DNA of 64,000 bases from Bacteroidales bacterium (GCA_003141895.1 PLNT01000007.1:163783-227782); one strand, 5' to 3'. Shown: positions 44,368 through 54,712, counted from the first letter of the stretch. A program made the numbers and translations. Notes: generated from the sequence alone by a model not told the origin.

Positions 44368-47300
44368 ATGGATTACAAAGAGAGTTATATAGAGTTGTTG
44401 GAAACAAATAAGAGGTTGGAAAACGAACTTGAATTGATCCGTTCCAAGAGCCTCGAAAAATCTGAGATTATCAGAGAAACAATATTTAAGATCTTTCATT
44501 CTGCGTCCTATCTTATGGCAATAAGTAAGCTGGACACCGGACAGTATGTAGATATAAATGAGGCCTTTAAGAACGCTCTCGGGTACTCAAAAGAAGAGGT
44601 TATCGGACATACCTCAGATGATATACAGCTTTTTGCTGACTTTGAAGAAAGCAATAAATATATAAAACTGATTTCAAAGCTCAGAAGTGTAAAAGATTAC
44701 CCTATCGCATTAAAAACCAAAAAAGGGGAAAAGAGATTTTATCTTTTTTCAGCCGATAGAGTAAATCTCGAAAATGAAGTTTATCTTCTTACTGTTTTTA
44801 CTGAGATGAATTCCAAGGACAGAAAGTTAAAAGACAGTCATGGACGATTGATTGCAGAAATAATAGAAACGGTCAGCAGTTATCTTGCACTCTTCAGTAT
44901 TGACGCTACTAAAAAGTTCTACATTAATGATTTAAACAAAAAAGTAGAAGAAGTAGAACAAATAAAAAGGAAAGATGCAGTTGGGAAATATCTCGAAGAT
45001 ACTCCTCTCATTAACCGCTTAAAACTTGTAGAGCTTCTTAACCATCTTCATCTATCAGGTGATACTCATAAATTAGCTGCTTCACCAAATGGCGATGATT
45101 CGGAAGGGTATTACATGGGATTCCTTCTTTCTTCCGGAAATTTTGCAATAACCTGGGAACCCGGAAATAAGCAAAAGTTTCTTGAAGATTTGAATAAACA
45201 GGGTCTTGCTTTCCGTCAGTTTGCTGATTTGCTGCCTGAAATGGTTTACGAGGTAGACTTAACAGGGAAAGTTGTGTATGCCAATAAGCAGGGACTCAGC
45301 TTTTTCGGATATTCAGAAGAGGATTTGACAACAGGAATAACTATTGCAAATATATTTCCTGATAATTACAAGGAGATGATTAATAATCTCAAAGGATTAA
45401 CTTCACCTGAACAAATATCCAGCAACGAATATTCCGGACTTAAGAAAAACGGAGAACGTGTTCCTGTAGTCACTCATTCCTTCGCAATATTTTATAATGA
45501 AAAAATATTAGGTTACAGAGGCGTGGTAAGAGATATAAGCAAACAAAAAGAATATGAGAATCAGATAATAAGAGAAAAGGCATTTCTTGAGAATTTATAT
45601 AATTCGACACCGGTTGCAATTGCAATAACCAGCCCTTCTGGCATTATTTCAATGATAAACCGTGAATTCACAAATCTTTTTGGATATACTATGGAAGAGG
45701 CTGTGAATAAGAACGTAAACGATCTGGTGGTTCCTGATGAATTAAAGGAAGAAGCTCTGAAAGTAGATAGCCTGGCTTCACTCAATCAGAGAGAAGTAAG
45801 AGAGACAATAAGAAAAGATAAATCAGGAAATAAAATTCATGTCACTCTGGTAGCAACTGCAATAGTCATAAATAATGAAATTGTTGCAAATCTCGTAATC
45901 TACCGGGATATTACAATCGAAAGAAAAAATCAGCTTTTACAGGAAATATTATTTAACATATCAACAGCTGCTCTTAAGCAGTATGATATTAAGGAAATTT
46001 ATCCGATTATTGTGCATGAATTAAGCAAGATATGGGATACAAATAATTTCTTTATAGCACTTTACGATAAGAATTCCGAAACCCTTTCGTTACCATTTTT
46101 TACCGACGAGAAAGACAACTTTTATGAAATTCCCACTAAAAAAACAATTACAGGGTGGGTGATAAATAATAATAAGTCGGTTCTCCTTAAGCAAAAGGAT
46201 CTTAAATATCTCGACGAATCAGGAAATATTGACCTGGTGGGAACACCATGTAAAGTATGGATGGGTGTACCGTTGAAAGTCGAAAGCGAAACAATCGGGG
46301 TGATGTGTCTTCAGGATTACTACAACGAGGACAAGTTCTCACAGGAGGATCTCTATATAATGGATTTTATTGCGAACCAGATTGCTATAGCTCTGCAGCG
46401 AAGGATGATGCTCGATAATATTATTCTTGCAAGGAAGAAGGCTGAAGAAGCTGCCCAGTCGAAGCAATTGTTCATGTCCACAATGAGTCATGAGATCAGA
46501 ACTCCGCTCAATGAAGTTATTGGGATAACAAATCTTTTGCTTCAGGGAAGCCCCCGTGAGGACCAGATGGATTATATCAAAGCTTTGAAATTTTCGGGAA
46601 ATCACCTTCTGACTCTTGTAAATGATGTACTCGATTACAATAAAATGGATTCGGGGAAAATTATATTCGAACAGACACAATTTAATCTCATCGATTTTCT
46701 TGATGAGATAATGAGATCATATTCTTTCAGATCAAAGGCAAAAAATCTGAGTTTCGATATTAAGAAGGAAAATGATCTGCCTGTTGAAGTAATCGGCGAC
46801 CCTATAAGATTAAATCAGATTCTTTCTAATCTTCTTTCGAACGCTCTGAAATTTACTATTCACGGAAGTATTGAAGTGATAGTAAAAGAATTAAGCAGAA
46901 CAGCAAACCAGAGTAACATTGAGTTCTCAGTGATTGATACGGGGATTGGGGTTCCAAGGGAAAAGCATTCGTTAATCTTTGACAGTTTTACTCAGGCTTC
47001 TTCAGATACTACGCGACATTTCGGAGGTACAGGACTGGGTCTGGCTATATGTAAAAAACTGATAGAATTGCAGGGAGGCACAATTGGTATTGACAGTGAA
47101 CCAGAAAGAGGATCAACTTTCAGATTTGAGATAACTTTAGGGATTTCAGAGAAAGGGGCACATCCTGCTGCTGAGGTTCCAGAGAGCTTTTCTGGTCTTG
47201 AAGGCAAAAGAATACTTGTAGCGGAAGACAATAAGATAAATTTCTTTGTTGCCAATAAATTCCTTACCGGATGGGGAATTTATGTTACACACGCTGAAAA

Positions 47301-47571
47301 CGGTCAGCTAGCTCTTGATATTCTTGAAAAAGATGACTTTGATCTCATTCTGATGGATTTACATATGCCGGTCATGGATGGAATTGAAGCTACACGGATT
47401 ATCAGAAAATCTGAGGATCCCAAGATCAAAGATATTCCTATTGTTGCTCTGACAGCGGCAATAATGTCGGAAAACCATGATAAAATTGAGGATCTGAAAA
47501 TTAACGATTATGTCCTTAAACCATTTAAGCCGCATGATCTGTTTGAGAGGATTCTGAAGCACATAAGATAG
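44368..47571 (+). CDS. Cytosolic hybrid sensor histidine kinase/response regulator with PAS and GAF domains
   Basis: 1067 residues from ATG 44368 (a TTG at 44347 would add seven). An N-terminal coiled coil is followed by PAS-like domains at about 35-145, 285-395 and 400-520, with a degenerate one possible at 155-270. A GAF domain spans about 530-690. The HisKA helix has phospho-acceptor H708 in MSHEIRTPLNEVIG. The HATPase_c domain has N-box LSNLLSNALKF and G boxes DTGIGVP and GGTGLGLAI. The receiver domain has VAEDN and D997 (LILMDLHMPVMDG). No membrane segment, so a cytosolic signal is sensed. No regulator or target gene lies beside it, so the output is unknown. Confidence 0.92.
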   Translation: MDYKESYIELLETNKRLENELELIRSKSLEKSEIIRETIFKIFHSASYLMAISKLDTGQYVDINEAFKNALGYSKEEVIGHTSDDIQLFADFEESNKYIKLISKLRSVKDYPIALKTKKGEKRFYLFSADRVNLENEVYLLTVFTEMNSKDRKLKDSHGRLIAEIIETVSSYLALFSIDATKKFYINDLNKKVEEVEQIKRKDAVGKYLEDTPLINRLKLVELLNHLHLSGDTHKLAASPNGDDSEGYYMGFLLSSGNFAITWEPGNKQKFLEDLNKQGLAFRQFADLLPEMVYEVDLTGKVVYANKQGLSFFGYSEEDLTTGITIANIFPDNYKEMINNLKGLTSPEQISSNEYSGLKKNGERVPVVTHSFAIFYNEKILGYRGVVRDISKQKEYENQIIREKAFLENLYNSTPVAIAITSPSGIISMINREFTNLFGYTMEEAVNKNVNDLVVPDELKEEALKVDSLASLNQREVRETIRKDKSGNKIHVTLVATAIVINNEIVANLVIYRDITIERKNQLLQEILFNISTAALKQYDIKEIYPIIVHELSKIWDTNNFFIALYDKNSETLSLPFFTDEKDNFYEIPTKKTITGWVINNNKSVLLKQKDLKYLDESGNIDLVGTPCKVWMGVPLKVESETIGVMCLQDYYNEDKFSQEDLYIMDFIANQIAIALQRRMMLDNIILARKKAEEAAQSKQLFMSTMSHEIRTPLNEVIGITNLLLQGSPREDQMDYIKALKFSGNHLLTLVNDVLDYNKMDSGKIIFEQTQFNLIDFLDEIMRSYSFRSKAKNLSFDIKKENDLPVEVIGDPIRLNQILSNLLSNALKFTIHGSIEVIVKELSRTANQSNIEFSVIDTGIGVPREKHSLIFDSFTQASSDTTRHFGGTGLGLAICKKLIELQGGTIGIDSEPERGSTFRFEITLGISEKGAHPAAEVPESFSGLEGKRILVAEDNKINFFVANKFLTGWGIYVTHAENGQLALDILEKDDFDLILMDLHMPVMDGIEATRIIRKSEDPKIKDIPIVALTAAIMSENHDKIEDLKINDYVLKPFKPHDLFERILKHIR

Positions 47572-47577
47572 GGAGAT

Positions 47578-47599
47578 GACCGCGCAGCGGTCAGGGGGT
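47578..47599. repeat. GC-rich hairpin repeat, copy 4
   Basis: GACCGC-GCA-GCGGTC (47578-47592) followed by AGGGGGT. Together with its flanks it fills the entire 30-base gap between the convergent stops of the histidine kinase and the TPR gene. Same hairpin-plus-AGGGGG layout as copies 1, 3 and 5. Confidence 0.65.
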
Positions 47600-47601
47600 T
47601 A

Positions 47602-48804
47602 CTATTTAATGCAATACTTGCTGATATAATCTGTCACATGTTTATTGCCGAGACTGAAGGATCTTCTGAAATCGTGACAGGCATCTTCAACCTTACCTGA
47701 ATTTAAGAGTGCGATGCCTTTATTAAGCCATGCGTCTGAATTGCCAGGTTTGAGATCGAGCGACATACTATAGTCATTTATCGCCATGTTCCACGATTTT
47801 GACACAAAGTACGCGTCTGCCCTGTCGACATAACATTCTGGATCGTTGGGATGAATCTTCAGATTTTCTGAAAAGTACTGAATAGCCTGAAGATTATCAC
47901 CCGACCTGGCTTCAACTTTCCCGGCCAGACTTAATGCAGCACGATTTTCGGGATATATTTCAATATATCTTTTAATATCACTCAATGCTTTATCTGTTTC
48001 ACCGGTCTTCCTGTAACATTCTGCACGCATCATCAGCAATTCTGCATCTGCTACACCGGAATTTAGGAGCTCTGTATATGTTGCAGACGCTCCTGCCGGA
48101 TCTGATGCTCCGTTCTGGGCCTTTGCCAGTAAACGTAAATATTTTTCATTCCCGGGGTCTGTCTTATTCAGCCCTGTTATCACTTTTATGACCTCAGTGT
48201 ACTTCCCCGAGCCAAGGTTAATCATTGCTTCCGCATAAATTATGTCAGGACTGCTTCCATAATTTTTTTTAAGTTCCGACAGAACTTCTTTTGACTCTTC
48301 TGTTTTTCCGGCTGAGATATAATATTCAATTTCCGAAATGCTTCTTTCAGGAATACTGTACCATTCTTTTTTCCAAAACTGACGCCACTCCTGCCTGTTT
48401 TCGATAGTACTGAAAGCAGGATCTAGCATTACTTCTTTTTCCTGTTTCTTATAATGGGAGTTAAGATTTAATTCAAGATGATAAAGGGCAGTTGATGCAT
48501 CTCCTTTCAATGAGTAAATTCTAGCCAGCCCGTATTCGCCTGAACCAGGAGTTAATTTATTAGCTTCATTCAAATCAGCTATAGCTGCCGAATAATCCCC
48601 CCTCAAGCTGTTTGCTTCTGCTTTTTGTAAATAAATCCGGTACTCATTTTTTTCTGCGAGTGCCCTGTCAAGCATCGTTATGGCCTGCTCAGGTTTTCCA
48701 GCTTCATTAAGTGCTTTTGCCTTAAGAAGATAATCTGCGTCCGGTTGTCCATATATAAAACAGGTGATTAGTAAAACCCAGGAAAATGTTATACTATTCT
48801 TCAT
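47602..48804 (-). CDS. Exported TPR-repeat protein
   Basis: 400 residues. Signal peptide MKNSITFSWVLLITCFIYG, then tetratricopeptide repeats through most of the length (for example ALNEAGKPEQAITMLDRALAE at the start, and AWLNKGIALLNSGKVEDACHDFRRSFSLG at the end). The last repeats with YVDRADAYFVSKSWNMAINDYSMSLDLKPG are the clearest. TPRs mediate protein interactions, so a periplasmic or envelope scaffold role is likely, but no partner is identifiable. The downstream-most gene of a minus-strand pair; the large type IX-secreted protein lies 18 bases upstream and could be its partner. Confidence 0.82.
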   Translation of the reverse strand: MKNSITFSWVLLITCFIYGQPDADYLLKAKALNEAGKPEQAITMLDRALAEKNEYRIYLQKAEANSLRGDYSAAIADLNEANKLTPGSGEYGLARIYSLKGDASTALYHLELNLNSHYKKQEKEVMLDPAFSTIENRQEWRQFWKKEWYSIPERSISEIEYYISAGKTEESKEVLSELKKNYGSSPDIIYAEAMINLGSGKYTEVIKVITGLNKTDPGNEKYLRLLAKAQNGASDPAGASATYTELLNSGVADAELLMMRAECYRKTGETDKALSDIKRYIEIYPENRAALSLAGKVEARSGDNLQAIQYFSENLKIHPNDPECYVDRADAYFVSKSWNMAINDYSMSLDLKPGNSDAWLNKGIALLNSGKVEDACHDFRRSFSLGNKHVTDYISKYCIK

Positions 48805-48822
48805 TTTGCATTTAGATCAGAA

Positions 48823-51432
48823 TCATTTAGTACTTTGCTTATTAATCTTACTGTCAGCTTCAGTGATGACATGCACAAATCCGGAAAGATGGAGCACCTG
48901 AACCCCTGAAACCCCGTTCTCATAAACAACACACTCATAAAAATATACACCCGGAGATACTATCTTTCCATTATATGTGCCATCCCAGTTAATTTTAGGA
49001 TCTGCTGTCATGAACAATAATAAACCATCCCGGTTAAAAAGTTTAAAATCAATTTTCTCAACCAACCCCGATGTTTTTGCAACCAGTTTATCATTAATAT
49101 TATCCCCGTTTGGCGTAAAAACATTCGGGATCTCATAAAAATTGCATGAGTCAACACAAATGACTGAAGATCTAGCACTTTCATTCCCAACGGCATCAAT
49201 GGCAGAAACCGCATAACAAGATGAAATGGTTTCACCGGGAAAATGCTTGTAAGAGAAAACATTTTTATCATTTATTGTCAGCAGCAAAGTGAGACTATCT
49301 GCAGATTTCAGCTTGGAATAAATCTTATAACCTGCTACATCCTGAAAACAGACCGGATCAGTAATCGCCCACGAAAGATTATTGTATAAGCTGTCACATT
49401 TGCTAACAACTTTAAGAGTAGGCGTACAGGGGGCTTCATTATCAACAGGCGTCGTGCAGGTGATTTCAGAAAAATTTATGAGATTCTTTGGCGAATTTAA
49501 GGACTGGTATCCACCAATTGATTTTACGTAATAGCAGTACTGAGTACCATTTGCCAGACCATCATCGATAAATGTAAGCTGATTTGTTGTTCCAATTGAA
49601 TCATAAGCATTTGTTGCATTGTTCAACCTGAAAAAATCATATCTTGAATTGATCCATGGAACGTTGCGGTTTATTGTAAATCGTGCCTTTTTATCTCCCG
49701 GAAGTATTGACAGGAATACAGATGACGCAAAACCAGGGTCCCCGATGAGAAACCGTGTTGCTCCGTTATTATATAAATCAATTCTGTAAATATATCCTGT
49801 TGAAGAAGTATTAATCAGAGTATCGATAAAAACAGTATCATTAAGATTTGCTGTTTGTATAGATTTTATCTGTTCAAAATTTGTTCCTCCAACTCCGGTT
49901 GCCCTGTAAATCAGATATTCATATGGACCTAACGCAGGAATTGTATCCAGCTTGTCAGGTTTTTTCCATGCAAGGAAAATTGAACCGTTTACAGGATCTG
50001 TTTTTCTTACACTTACGTTTTTGATAATGGGTAATCCCGAGACAAGTGTCGACGTAATCTCATTTGAAGCTTTGCTTTCCGCTCCATTTGGGAACACTGC
50101 AACAATCCTGTAAGTATACTCTTTACCGAATTGAAGTCCCTGTCCATTATCATTATCACGATATGTTGTTGTGGAACTGCCGGCAATATTTCCTATTTTG
50201 ACAAAGCCTGTTGATGAAGGGATACCTGCAGTGCAAGAATCGGGTTTGAATGTAGAGGGTCCCTCCCGCCGGTATATATTGAATCCCGTTATTATATTAC
50301 TAATATATCCGTTCCAGGTTAATCTGACAGTCTTACTCTCAGGAACAGCCGTAAGGATATGAGGGGCAGGACCGAGAACGGTAATATTCATATTATTAAT
50401 ATCGGAAAGCTTGACATCAGGATTTGAATCATCCGACTTAAAGATTACATTATATGGTTGTTTCCTGACAGCTTCAAAACAAGGAACCCATGTGAACCTC
50501 CCCGATGCAAATCCGGCGACAGAATCCACCTTTGTAAATGTTGCTTTACAGGCCGGAAGGGTAAAAACACCTGATGTTGCTTTTAATGTTAAAAAATCTT
50601 TGTCAGGATCTGTCGCAGTAAATGTAAAATTTACGGTCTGACCTGCCTCAACACAATAATTATGAAGAGGTCCATTTACCGGAGACTTATTATTGGTATT
50701 GAAAACCTCTATCTGCATGTCGCGTTCCACGATTGCTATTTTCTTTCCGTTTCGCCATTTCGCTATATCCATGGCTACATTAAATTTGCCAGTGTCTGCA
50801 GGTGTATTCCATATTAGATCACCGCTTATAGAGTCTACTCTTATTGAACTGGTTGCAGGTGGTAAAGTGTAACCTTCGATTGCTTTGGCATCCTCACGTG
50901 TACAAACTGCGAGATTATATGACAGGCTGTCTCCGTCAGGATCAAAGGCTGAAGGATTATGAATGAATAAATGATGATAAGCTGCTTTATCATATGGAGG
51001 GTTAAGCAGTACCGGAGTACTCTCGTGCCCCATTGAAGGGTAAACTGTCAAAATCGTCGAAATTGAAAAAACAACATTAACTGAGTTGGGAATGTTTTTT
51101 ACACCTGCATTCCTGTTGGGATCCTGCATCACTATTTTGTATTCCCCCGGACCAGGATAAGTATGATCCCAGATATAAATATTTCTTCTGTAAAAGTTTG
51201 GGAGTGTCAGCATACTGTTTCTGGGTACTGTTGTCATAGATTTGTCTCCCCAATCAATATCAAGTGTAGGCCGGTCCGCATAACTTAGAGTATAGGTGTA
51301 AGTTGTTAATGTGACCCTGAAAGTTAAGTCGGACAATTGAACATAGGTGATTTCACCAGCCCTGTTATGCGTGGCATATAGATTAGCAAAACAAAATGAT
51401 ACCAGTATCAGTAAAATAAATTTCTTTGCCAT
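48823..51432 (-). CDS. Large secreted protein with Fn3/PKD-like repeats and type B T9SS sorting domain
   Basis: 869 residues from ATG 51432 (MAKKFILLILVSFCFANLYA, signal peptide). A TTG at 51465 would add 11 residues. The mature start THNRAGEITYVQLSDLTFRVTLTTYTYT is typical of CHU-type large surface proteins. Several Ig/PKD-like and fibronectin-III modules follow. Residues about 770-869 are the C-terminal sorting domain (IPNVFTPNGDNINDKL, FKLFNRDGLLLF, INWDGTYNGKIVSPGVYFYE). Exported by the type IX system and probably surface-attached; adhesion or gliding is the usual guess. It shares this sorting domain with 5673-7166. Followed 18 bases later by the TPR gene. Confidence 0.9.
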   Translation of the reverse strand: MAKKFILLILVSFCFANLYATHNRAGEITYVQLSDLTFRVTLTTYTYTLSYADRPTLDIDWGDKSMTTVPRNSMLTLPNFYRRNIYIWDHTYPGPGEYKIVMQDPNRNAGVKNIPNSVNVVFSISTILTVYPSMGHESTPVLLNPPYDKAAYHHLFIHNPSAFDPDGDSLSYNLAVCTREDAKAIEGYTLPPATSSIRVDSISGDLIWNTPADTGKFNVAMDIAKWRNGKKIAIVERDMQIEVFNTNNKSPVNGPLHNYCVEAGQTVNFTFTATDPDKDFLTLKATSGVFTLPACKATFTKVDSVAGFASGRFTWVPCFEAVRKQPYNVIFKSDDSNPDVKLSDINNMNITVLGPAPHILTAVPESKTVRLTWNGYISNIITGFNIYRREGPSTFKPDSCTAGIPSSTGFVKIGNIAGSSTTTYRDNDNGQGLQFGKEYTYRIVAVFPNGAESKASNEITSTLVSGLPIIKNVSVRKTDPVNGSIFLAWKKPDKLDTIPALGPYEYLIYRATGVGGTNFEQIKSIQTANLNDTVFIDTLINTSSTGYIYRIDLYNNGATRFLIGDPGFASSVFLSILPGDKKARFTINRNVPWINSRYDFFRLNNATNAYDSIGTTNQLTFIDDGLANGTQYCYYVKSIGGYQSLNSPKNLINFSEITCTTPVDNEAPCTPTLKVVSKCDSLYNNLSWAITDPVCFQDVAGYKIYSKLKSADSLTLLLTINDKNVFSYKHFPGETISSCYAVSAIDAVGNESARSSVICVDSCNFYEIPNVFTPNGDNINDKLVAKTSGLVEKIDFKLFNRDGLLLFMTADPKINWDGTYNGKIVSPGVYFYECVVYENGVSGVQVLHLSGFVHVITEADSKINKQSTK

Positions 51433-51515
51433 AAGATTTTTCACGACTGAAATTATTTTATTCAAAACATTGCATTCCTTTTATAGTTTTTATGGCCTCT
51501 ATAGCCTTTACAGCT

Positions 51516-52946
51516 CTAATCCTTTATACTAACCCGGTCTTTCAAATACTGCACGGATCCAACTTCAATAAATGAGAATCCCCTCCCGGCTGAAAAATTA
51601 CCAGCCAGCACTACAACGATATCATCACTTTCCATATTATGTGATATGCTAAGATTTTTTAAGGCGATATGAATAAATTCATCCATTGATTTTTTCTTCT
51701 CCTGGTAACTTGGATAAACACCATATGATAATGCCAGTTCCCGCATGGTACTTAAGGAATAGCATTGTGCCAATATCAGGTTATTGCCTCTGTAAGAAGC
51801 CATATCCCTGATTGTTCTTCCGCCCATAGTATCGGCAATTATTCCCCTGGCACCTATCCTGAAGGCAGTTTTAACCGCTACTTTTGCCAGATATGCTGAT
51901 ATTTCACCAGTAGCATTAAGATAAGGGACATCAAGAAATTTTTCCTTATTCTTCTCGACTTCAAGAGCCACTTTTGTCATTGTTTTAACAGCCTCCACCG
52001 GGTATTTGCCATTAGCTGTCTCACCGCTCAGCATAATAGCATCAGTCTGAGAATATATAGCATTTGCTATGTCGCTTACCTCTGCCCTGGTCGGCCGCGG
52101 ATTAGTTATCATTGAATGCAGCATCTGTGTTGCAACTATCACCGGCTTTCTGGTGATGATGCATTTTGTAATGATCATTTTTTGTATACCAGGAATCTTC
52201 TCATAAGGTATTTCAATCCCGAGATCTCCCCTTGCCACCATAATACCATAAACATTATCGAGGATATCATCAAGATTCTCAACACCCTCCTGATTTTCGA
52301 TTTTTGCTATTATTTTAATGTTGCTTTTAAAGGAATTCAGGACACCCTGAACATCAATCACATCCTGTTTTGATCTGACAAAAGAATGAGCGATGAAATC
52401 AACATTATTTTTTACAGCCATTTCGATAAATGATCTGTCCTTATCAGTAAGAGACGGAAGCGAGATCTTCACGCCGGGAATATTAACACTTTTTCTGGAT
52501 CCAAGAATACCGTCATTTTCAATGTTACATTCCAGAGAATTTCCTTTCTTTCTTAAAACCCTTAGTTCCAATTCGCCGTCATCCATCAGAATAAGCGATC
52601 CCAATGGAATATCTGAGGAAAAAGAGGAATAGGTAACATAAATGGCTTCAGGTGAACTTATTTTTGTAGGATCTCCGATAATACTTATCATGGCACCCTT
52701 CTTTAAAGGAATCGGAGTGTTGCAGATTGTTGTTCGTATTTCCGGACCTTTTGTGTCGATCAGAATAGCAATTTTATCGGAAACTTCCCGGGTATTTTTA
52801 ATTATCCGAAGGGCACCGTTAATATCAAGATGGGCAGAATTTATTCTTATAACATTCATTCCGGCTTCAAACAACTGTTTGATAAATCCAGGTTCACAGT
52901 TTTTATCCGAAATGGTGGCAACGATCTTGGTTTTTTTGGAATCCAT
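51516..52946 (-). CDS. pyk: Pyruvate kinase
   Basis: PEP + ADP to pyruvate + ATP. 476 residues. The N-terminal KTKIVATISDKN is followed by the active-site arginine motif MNVIRINSAHLD, in which the usual NFSHG is changed to NSAHL. IDTKGPEIRT, the B domain (about 70-165), KIENQEGVENLDDIL and MVARGDLGIEIP follow, then the LSGETANGKYPVEAV region (about 295-310). The C-domain is short. It starts 4 bases downstream of aroQ on the same strand. ppdK, the reverse or PPi-linked enzyme, is encoded 1.8 kb away on the other strand. Confidence 0.95.
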   Translation of the reverse strand: MDSKKTKIVATISDKNCEPGFIKQLFEAGMNVIRINSAHLDINGALRIIKNTREVSDKIAILIDTKGPEIRTTICNTPIPLKKGAMISIIGDPTKISSPEAIYVTYSSFSSDIPLGSLILMDDGELELRVLRKKGNSLECNIENDGILGSRKSVNIPGVKISLPSLTDKDRSFIEMAVKNNVDFIAHSFVRSKQDVIDVQGVLNSFKSNIKIIAKIENQEGVENLDDILDNVYGIMVARGDLGIEIPYEKIPGIQKMIITKCIITRKPVIVATQMLHSMITNPRPTRAEVSDIANAIYSQTDAIMLSGETANGKYPVEAVKTMTKVALEVEKNKEKFLDVPYLNATGEISAYLAKVAVKTAFRIGARGIIADTMGGRTIRDMASYRGNNLILAQCYSLSTMRELALSYGVYPSYQEKKKSMDEFIHIALKNLSISHNMESDDIVVVLAGNFSAGRGFSFIEVGSVQYLKDRVSIKD

Positions 52947-52950
52947 AAAG

Positions 52951-53388
52951 TTATTTTTTCTTAGATTGAATTATCCCTATCAATGCTTCAACAGCAATCC
53001 TGTAACTATCCAGGCCAAATCCGGATATTGTGCCGGCACAGCTTCTTCCAATGAGACTTATATGACGAAATTCTTCCCTCGCCAGGACATTTGTGATATG
53101 AACTTCAATAACAGGTGATGTTACTGCCGCTATCGCATCGGTGATTGATACGGATGTATGAGTATATCCTCCGGCGTTGAGAATTATCCCATCGGCAGAA
53201 AATCCGGTTTTCTGAATCTGATTGATTATTTCACCTTCTATATTTGACTGGAAATAATTAAAAGTTACGCCGGGATAACGAGTTTTAAGCTCACCAAGAC
53301 AATACTCAAATGAAGTATTTCCGTATTTCTCAGGTTCTCTCTTGCCAAGCAGGTTAAGATTAGGACCATTAATAATTTCTACATGCAT
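52951..53388 (-). CDS. aroQ: 3-dehydroquinate dehydratase, type II
   Basis: Third shikimate-pathway step. 145 residues, dodecameric class II fold. Signature motifs: INGPNLNLLGKREPEKYG with the catalytic Tyr, IILNAGGYTHTSVSITDAI, and EVHITNVLAREEFRHISLIG with the catalytic His. The C-terminal GFGLDSYRIAVEAL is standard. Overlap-free, 4-base gap to pyk; divergent from xerD across 251 bases. That gap is AT-rich and holds repeated CACAAAG words but no gene I can support. Confidence 0.95.
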   Translation of the reverse strand: MHVEIINGPNLNLLGKREPEKYGNTSFEYCLGELKTRYPGVTFNYFQSNIEGEIINQIQKTGFSADGIILNAGGYTHTSVSITDAIAAVTSPVIEVHITNVLAREEFRHISLIGRSCAGTISGFGLDSYRIAVEALIGIIQSKKK

Positions 53389-53639
53389 CAGGTTTAAATT
53401 TATAATGGCGAAAAAAATCAGACATGTTCAGGTCATTTTTACAACAAAGAAACACAAAGGATATCATTAAGGTTCACAAAGAATGATTTATTTAAGCCAT
53501 ATTATACTATGGTAAAATTAGGACTTTCTTTGTAATTATTTTATCATTATTTGTTCATAAATGTAACTAAATATCAATCATAATATTGCATTATGTGTTA
53601 CCTTGTATAGTCTATTTAGTAAAATTTTCTACAGAAAAA

Positions 53640-54539
53640 ATGAGCCTCACCTGGAAACAGTCCTTCAGAAATTTTGAAACCTATCTCAGGCTGGAGAAAT
53701 CACTCTCTGACAATAGCATAGAAGCATATCTGAGTGATGTAATAAAACTTGAAAATTATTTCATTGAAGCAGGAATTGATATTTCACCTGTAATTGTAAC
53801 ATATCCTGATCTCAAAGCCTTTCTTGTCTGGTACGCCGATACCAATAAAAATACCCGTACGCAATCGAGAGTTCTTTCGGGAATAAGAGCTTTCTTCAGA
53901 TTTCTTCTGATTGAAGGAGAAATAGAAGAAAATCCGGCCTCGCTGATAGAATCACCAAAAATAGGGCTTAAGCTTCCTGAAGTATTATCTGTGGAAGAGA
54001 TCGACAGAATAATTGAGAAAATAGATCTTAGTAGACCCGAAGGTCACAGGAACAAAGCAATAATAGAAACGCTTTACGGGTGCGGATTGAGGGTTTCGGA
54101 ACTTGTAAACCTGCGTCTTACTGATATCCATTATAAGGAAGAGTTTGTGGTTGTGACAGGCAAAGGGAACAAACAGAGGCTTGTTCCTGTCAGTCAGAAA
54201 GCATTGAAGGAGATTGATATTTATAAACAGGACAGAAACCATCTTACTGTGATCACTGATCAGAACATTCTCTTTCTTAATCGTCGCGGACGACAACTTA
54301 CAAGGGCTATGATTTTCACAATAATAAAAGATCTTGCAGCTAAAGCCGGAATAAAAAAGAACATCCATCCTCATACATTCAGGCATTCATTTGCAACTCA
54401 TATGATTGAAGCAGGGGCTGACCTCAGGGCTGTTCAGGAAATGCTTGGGCACGAATCCATCCTTACAACAGAGATCTATACTCATATTGACAGGAGCTAT
54501 CTTCGCGATACCCTGATCATGTTTCATCCAAGATCATAA
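53640..54539 (+). CDS. xerD: Tyrosine recombinase XerD
   Basis: Chromosome dimer resolution recombinase. 299 residues from ATG 53640 (MSLTWKQSFRNFETYL); a TTG at 53586 would add 18 residues without family support. The N-terminal SAM-like DNA-binding domain covers about 5-90. The catalytic domain has R151 in GCGLRVSELVNL, HTFRHSFATHMIEAGADLRAVQEMLGH, and the nucleophile Y280 in TTEIYTHI. Its length and its setting beside aroQ-pyk mark it as the housekeeping recombinase rather than a mobile-element integrase. Confidence 0.92.
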   Translation: MSLTWKQSFRNFETYLRLEKSLSDNSIEAYLSDVIKLENYFIEAGIDISPVIVTYPDLKAFLVWYADTNKNTRTQSRVLSGIRAFFRFLLIEGEIEENPASLIESPKIGLKLPEVLSVEEIDRIIEKIDLSRPEGHRNKAIIETLYGCGLRVSELVNLRLTDIHYKEEFVVVTGKGNKQRLVPVSQKALKEIDIYKQDRNHLTVITDQNILFLNRRGRQLTRAMIFTIIKDLAAKAGIKKNIHPHTFRHSFATHMIEAGADLRAVQEMLGHESILTTEIYTHIDRSYLRDTLIMFHPRS

Positions 54540-54652
54540 AACATGCTTCGTCTCCATTGTGTGCAGCATAACGGAAGCTTGCCTGTCCCACTAAAAGGTT
54601 AGTAATTCATTTGTATTACCTTGAAGACGAATCGGAAATTCAATTTTAATAT

Positions 54653-54660
54653 TAACTTTG
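54653..54660 (+). promoter_or_regulatory. Bacteroidetes -7 promoter element (TAACTTTG) before ppdK
   Basis: TAnnTTTG match 52 bases before the ATG. Predicts a 5' leader of about 45 bases, longer than for other genes here. Confidence 0.4.
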
Positions 54661-54712
54661 CGACTAATTTTGAAAAAGAATAAATTAAATCTTATCTCAA
54701 ATCAATAAAATT

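Noticed and set aside
53389-53639. Possible RNA gene in the aroQ-xerD gap
   Set aside because: The 251 bases are AT-rich with repeated CACAAAG words; no tRNA-like fold, stable hairpin or ORF could be supported.
53640-54539. Tyrosine recombinase as evidence of a mobile element or integron
   Set aside because: Housekeeping XerD length and motifs, flanked by aroQ-pyk and ppdK; no att-like repeats, cargo genes or composition change nearby.
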